DNA of 9,163 nucleotides from Actinomycetota bacterium (lineage in GTDB: Bacteria > Actinomycetota > Actinomycetes > Nanopelagicales > Nanopelagicaceae): positions 1-9,163 of the forward strand of contig SYAM01000048.1 of assembly GCA_005787645.1 (NCBI GenBank), in the 5' to 3' direction. The notes under the pieces were generated by a model, which searched no databases, was not told the DNA's origin, and saw nothing but the letters and a program-made list of their open reading frames with translations. Both the position numbers and the translations under genes were made by a program. Of this stretch, positions 6,206 through 9,163 are shown in pieces. Position 1 is the first letter of the stretch; every line of letters starts with the position of its first letter.

Positions 6206-6211
6206 TACCTT
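6206..6211 (+). promoter_or_regulatory. Candidate leaderless -10 box for the tyrosine phosphatase gene
   Basis: TACCTT fits TANNNT and ends 7 bases before ATG 6219, the same spacing as the tspO box on the other strand. There is no Shine-Dalgarno sequence ahead of this ATG. The match is what decides the start, over the upstream ATG at 6180. The TANNNT pattern is short, so this is moderate evidence. Confidence 0.42.
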
Positions 6212-6218
6212 TACCTAC

Positions 6219-6761
6219 ATGAGTTTTGCTGATCGTGTTCATGCCCAATTGGATCTATCAAATAGAAGCAAATTGCGAGTCTGTATGGTCTGTTTGGGCA
6301 ATATCTGTCGCTCACCAATGGCGGCCGCAGTCCTCAGTAGTCGCGTCCATGAAATCACCACGGTAAATGTTGAGGTGGATAGTGCAGGGACCGGGTCTTG
6401 GCATATTGGTGAGGGTCCAAATTTTTCTTCGGAAGCAACATGGAAAAAAGCTGGATATGAGTATGAACATATCGCGAAGCAATTCACAAAGGATTTTTAC
6501 GCAACTCGCGATCTCATTTTGGTGATGGACTCCAGCAACTATCACAACGTTGTGAACTTAGCGGATTCGCAGAGTGATATAGGAAAGGTCTTCTACTTAC
6601 GCCAATTCGACCCATCATTGCGCGATATCGATCCGCTAGGTCCGCACGCTAAACGCCTTGAAGTTCCAGACCCCTATGGCCTGGCAGAGCGCGCCTTTGA
6701 AAAGGTTCTTGAAATGGTAGAAGATTCGGTTGAGGGATTACTCCAAGTACTCAATGGCTAA
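6219..6761 (+). CDS. Low-molecular-weight protein tyrosine phosphatase
   Basis: A 180-residue cytoplasmic phosphatase that removes phosphate from protein tyrosines, or in some bacteria from arginine or small substrates, via a cysteinyl-phosphate. The signature loop C-x5-R-S is VCLGNICRSP, with nucleophile Cys25 and Arg31. The general acid is Asp151 in VPDPYG (149-154), the family's DP motif. VDSAGTGSWHIGEGP (53-67) and LVMDSSN (101-107) are the other conserved strands. The family is usually about 150-165 residues with the loop near residue 8-12, so this protein carries an extra 15 or so N-terminal residues. ATG 6219 is chosen because ATG 6180 would overlap the tspO start and lies before the candidate -10. 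It ends 11 bases before the alcohol dehydrogenase and probably shares its transcript, although no functional link is evident. Confidence 0.88.
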   Translation: MSFADRVHAQLDLSNRSKLRVCMVCLGNICRSPMAAAVLSSRVHEITTVNVEVDSAGTGSWHIGEGPNFSSEATWKKAGYEYEHIAKQFTKDFYATRDLILVMDSSNYHNVVNLADSQSDIGKVFYLRQFDPSLRDIDPLGPHAKRLEVPDPYGLAERAFEKVLEMVEDSVEGLLQVLNG

Positions 6762-6763
6762 GC

Positions 6764-6768
6764 GGAGG
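6764..6768 (+). promoter_or_regulatory. Ribosome binding site of the alcohol dehydrogenase gene
   Basis: GGAGG lies in the 11-base gap after the phosphatase stop, 4 bases before ATG 6773. Being the only strong signal in the gap, it supports this start and translation from a phosphatase-dehydrogenase transcript. Confidence 0.65.
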
Positions 6769-6772
6769 CAGT

Positions 6773-7783
6773 ATGCGCGCAGCACGATTCCACGGTCCTA
6801 AGGATCTACGTATAGAAGAGGTGCCAAAACCTTCTGTAGCGCAAGGGCAGACTCTTGTTGCTATGGAGCGGGTAGGAATTTGCGGTACTGATTTGGAAGA
6901 GTATTTAATCGGCCCAGTCATCATTCCCAAACACCAAATGCCGATGATTATCGGACATGAATATCTCGGACGTGTCATTGAAGATCCACTTGGCAAGTTA
7001 AAGCCAGGAACTTTAGTAGTACCCGATGGCATCGTTGGCTGTGGTAATTGTTATTACTGTGATCGTCACGAAGAGGGAATCTGTAAAAGCTATCAATGCA
7101 TCGGGTTGACTTGCGATGGTGGAATGGCTGAATTCATGGCGACTGATTCCACACGTTGGATTGAAGTGCCAAGTCATGTATCAGCAGATGTAGCGGTCTT
7201 TGCCGAACCTATGTCAGTTGCTGTCCGCGCACTCAATAAAGTCCCCACGATTCCAGGAACTAAAATTGCCGTCACAGGAGGTGGCACAGTTGGTTTATTG
7301 ATAGCACAGGCTGCACGTTCATTTGGTGCAGCTCAAGTCGTTGTTTATGAACCTAACCCAGTTCGTCAAGATGTTGCGCGCGCACTCGGTTTTGAAACAC
7401 TCAATCCACTGAATGAAAAAGAGTGGGCGCATTATGATGAATTCGATTCACTACTTGAATGTTCAGGTGTGAAAGGCACGACCGCTAAATCCCTCGATAA
7501 GATTCGTAATGCAGGTACGCTGGTGTTGGTCGGTTTTCGACCAGAAGAGGAGAGTTTCCACTTACTTAATTTTGTTTTGAGTGAGAAACGGATCCAAGGA
7601 ACCGCTGCCCATATGTGGGATGTCGATATTGCAGCAGCGATCGCACTTCTTGCAGGACCTTCGATTGATACCAAGCCATTGTTAACCGATGTCATCGCGC
7701 TTGATGAAGTAGTCACTAAAGGTTTTGATCGTCTTTTGAATGATAAGAATGCATTTAAGATTGTGGTCGACACAACCCGCTAG
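6773..7783 (+). CDS. Zinc-dependent medium-chain alcohol dehydrogenase (butanediol/sorbitol/threonine dehydrogenase-like)
   Basis: A 336-residue cytoplasmic NAD(P)-dependent medium-chain dehydrogenase that oxidises a secondary alcohol or polyol to a ketone. Catalytic zinc ligands are Cys37 (GICGTD), His62 and Glu63 (GHEY), and probably Glu145 (FAEPMSVA). The structural zinc lobe has four cysteines at 90, 93, 96 and 104. The Rossmann fold has GGGTVG at 169-174, and Glu193 (VYEPN) at the end of its second strand favours NAD over NADP. The N-terminus MRAARFHGPKDLRIEEVP and GTDLEEYLIGPVIIP most resemble 2,3-butanediol dehydrogenase-like members, though sorbitol or threonine dehydrogenase-type activity is possible. 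The length is slightly below the usual 340-350. It lies downstream of the phosphatase on one probable transcript and converges on the aldehyde dehydrogenase with a 10-base gap. Confidence 0.88.
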   Translation: MRAARFHGPKDLRIEEVPKPSVAQGQTLVAMERVGICGTDLEEYLIGPVIIPKHQMPMIIGHEYLGRVIEDPLGKLKPGTLVVPDGIVGCGNCYYCDRHEEGICKSYQCIGLTCDGGMAEFMATDSTRWIEVPSHVSADVAVFAEPMSVAVRALNKVPTIPGTKIAVTGGGTVGLLIAQAARSFGAAQVVVYEPNPVRQDVARALGFETLNPLNEKEWAHYDEFDSLLECSGVKGTTAKSLDKIRNAGTLVLVGFRPEEESFHLLNFVLSEKRIQGTAAHMWDVDIAAAIALLAGPSIDTKPLLTDVIALDEVVTKGFDRLLNDKNAFKIVVDTTR

Positions 7784-7793
7784 TTCCTTACCT

Positions 7794-9163
7794 CTAGTTT
7801 TGTGGGAATCCCAAGTTGATGCCGCCATGGCTTGGATCAAGCCAACGGCTGGTAACGACTTTGCCGCGAGTGAAGAAGTGCACTCCTTCAGTGCCATGGG
7901 CATGCGAATCACCGAAGAGCGAGTGCTTCCAGCCACCGAATGAGTAGTAAGCAACAGGTACTGGAATAGGAACATTTATTCCCACCATGCCCACAAGTAC
8001 TTCATTTTGGAATTTACGTGCAGCGCCGCCATCGTTGGTGAAGATTGCTGTGCCATTGCCATATTGGTGCGAATTGATGAGATTTAACCCTTCTTCGTAG
8101 CTCTGCACTCGAATCACACTCAAGACTGGTCCAAAGATCTCATCTTTGTAGATAGACATCGATGATTTCACATGATCAAAAAGAGTTGGTCCTAACCAGA
8201 AACCTTCACTCGCACCATCAATAGCGCTCGTGCGCCCATCTTCAACGAGCGTTGCACCCTCTTTTACTCCAACTTCGACATATGAGGCCACTTTGTCGCG
8301 GTGGACTTTGGTGACAAGGGGTCCCATATCGGTACCTTTTGTGCCATCACCAGTTTTTAATTTCTTCATACGATTGTGAATCTTTTTCACCAATTCATCA
8401 CCAATCGGTTCGACAGCAACGACTGCGGAGATTGCCATACATCGCTCACCAGCAGAGCCAAAACCAGCATTAATTGCAGAATCGGCGGTCAGATCGAGAT
8501 CAGCATCGGGAAGCACGAGCATGTGGTTCTTGGCACCACCTAGCGCCTGTACGCGCTTGCCATTCTTTGTGCCATTCTCGTAGACATATTTTGCGATTGA
8601 AGTGGAACCAACGAATGAGACAGATGCGATATCTGGATGTTCGAGAAGACGATCAACGGCTACCTTGTCACCGTGAATTACATTGAAGACACCATCTGGA
8701 AGCCCGGCCTCTTTCCATAACTTCGCAACAAAGTTAGTTGCAGATGGATCTTTCTCGCTCGGCTTGATGATTACGGTATTTCCAGCTGCGATAGCGATGG
8801 GGAAGAACCACATTGGGACCATCGCTGGGAAGTTAAAGGGCGAAATGATTGCGCAGACACCGAGTGGTTGACGAATCGAATAGACATCAACCCCCTGTGA
8901 CACTCCTTCGGAGTATCCACCTTTGAGTAGATGGGGTATCCCACATGCAAACTCGACAACCTCGAGACCACGAGTTACTTCGCCGAGAGCATCAGATAGC
9001 ACTTTGCCATGTTCTGAAGTAATGATTGCTGCAAGTTCCTCCTTCTTTGAATTGAGAAGATGTCGGAATGCAAAGAGAATTTGTACACGTTTCGTTAATG
9101 ATGTCTGACTCCATGAGGTGAAAGCGCTCTTTGAATTCGCGATAGCCGAATCGATTGTTGCAA
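7794..9163 (-). CDS. mmsA: Methylmalonate-semialdehyde dehydrogenase (CoA-acylating), N-terminus outside window
   Basis: This aldehyde dehydrogenase converts methylmalonate semialdehyde or malonate semialdehyde with CoA and NAD to propionyl-CoA or acetyl-CoA, in valine, beta-alanine or myo-inositol (iolA) catabolism. The frame is open on the - strand from 9161 to TAG at 7794-7796, giving 455 residues. About 40 N-terminal residues are missing from the usual 490-500. An ATG at 9002 is internal, since the upstream codons read KRVQILFAFRHLL and ITSEHGKVLSDA, standard for the family. Other marks are ISPFNFPAMVPMWFFP, the cofactor loop FVGSTSIAKYVY, and GSAGERCMAIS, whose catalytic Cys is encoded at 8439-8441. 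The aldehyde-dehydrogenase ELGG glutamate is replaced in VQALGGAKNHM, as usual for CoA-acylating members. It converges on the alcohol dehydrogenase. Whether the true role is mmsA or iolA is not decidable here. Confidence 0.92.
   Translation of the reverse strand, partial: ATIDSAIANSKSAFTSWSQTSLTKRVQILFAFRHLLNSKKEELAAIITSEHGKVLSDALGEVTRGLEVVEFACGIPHLLKGGYSEGVSQGVDVYSIRQPLGVCAIISPFNFPAMVPMWFFPIAIAAGNTVIIKPSEKDPSATNFVAKLWKEAGLPDGVFNVIHGDKVAVDRLLEHPDIASVSFVGSTSIAKYVYENGTKNGKRVQALGGAKNHMLVLPDADLDLTADSAINAGFGSAGERCMAISAVVAVEPIGDELVKKIHNRMKKLKTGDGTKGTDMGPLVTKVHRDKVASYVEVGVKEGATLVEDGRTSAIDGASEGFWLGPTLFDHVKSSMSIYKDEIFGPVLSVIRVQSYEEGLNLINSHQYGNGTAIFTNDGGAARKFQNEVLVGMVGINVPIPVPVAYYSFGGWKHSLFGDSHAHGTEGVHFFTRGKVVTSRWLDPSHGGINLGFPQN

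Noticed and set aside
6180..6761. Longer phosphatase starting at ATG 6180
   Set aside because: This start overlaps the tspO start codon, adds 13 residues without family similarity, and lies upstream of the candidate -10 that fits ATG 6219.
2787..9163. Integration site repeat matching the tRNA-Thr 3' end elsewhere in the window
   Set aside because: I looked for the T-arm and acceptor sequence downstream and saw no second copy, and there is no integrase.
1..9163. CRISPR array, insertion sequence, toxin-antitoxin or defence system
   Set aside because: There are no regularly spaced repeats, transposase motifs or terminal inverted repeats, and all large frames match ordinary metabolic or housekeeping families.

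Overview
The window looks like part of the chromosome of a moderate-GC actinobacterium. GC looks to be in the high forties by eye; I did not compute it. The evidence is an actinobacterial-type DNA polymerase III delta-prime C-terminus, a TAP-type secreted alpha/beta hydrolase right behind it, a tRNA-Thr just downstream, and -10 boxes of the TANNNT leaderless type. Planktonic freshwater lineages such as Nanopelagicales (acI) fit this GC and compactness, but that placement is inference. Coding density is very high: most gaps are 1 to 50 bases. The only real intergenic control region is about 120 bases, near 3994-4115.

Left block (2-2858, all + strand). It holds the C-terminal half of holB (clamp-loader delta-prime), a membrane-anchored or secreted serine hydrolase/peptidase starting 1 base later, a glyoxalase-like VOC protein, and tRNA-Thr(CGT) with an encoded CCA. 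This looks like a housekeeping operon ending in a tRNA.

Middle block (2863-5714). A mandelate-racemase-type enolase superfamily enzyme (- strand) and a D-aminoacylase-type metal amidohydrolase (+ strand) are transcribed divergently. The gap between them holds two good sigma-70-type promoters whose -10 boxes overlap, sitting on a perfect 13-base tandem repeat that may be an operator. This is the most interesting regulatory feature in the window.

Right block (5711-9163). A TspO/MBR membrane protein (- strand) shares its stop site with the amidohydrolase. It is divergent from a low-molecular-weight protein tyrosine phosphatase, and both appear to be leaderless. A zinc-dependent medium-chain alcohol dehydrogenase follows the phosphatase in the same transcription unit. 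On the opposite strand comes a methylmalonate-semialdehyde dehydrogenase whose N-terminus lies outside the window.

The enolase-superfamily enzyme, amidohydrolase, alcohol dehydrogenase and CoA-acylating aldehyde dehydrogenase are plausibly parts of one or more routes for catabolism of hydroxy acids, acylated amino acids or polyols. No transporter or regulator is visible, so the substrate cannot be named. I see no mobile element, CRISPR array, defence system or clearly new multi-gene system.
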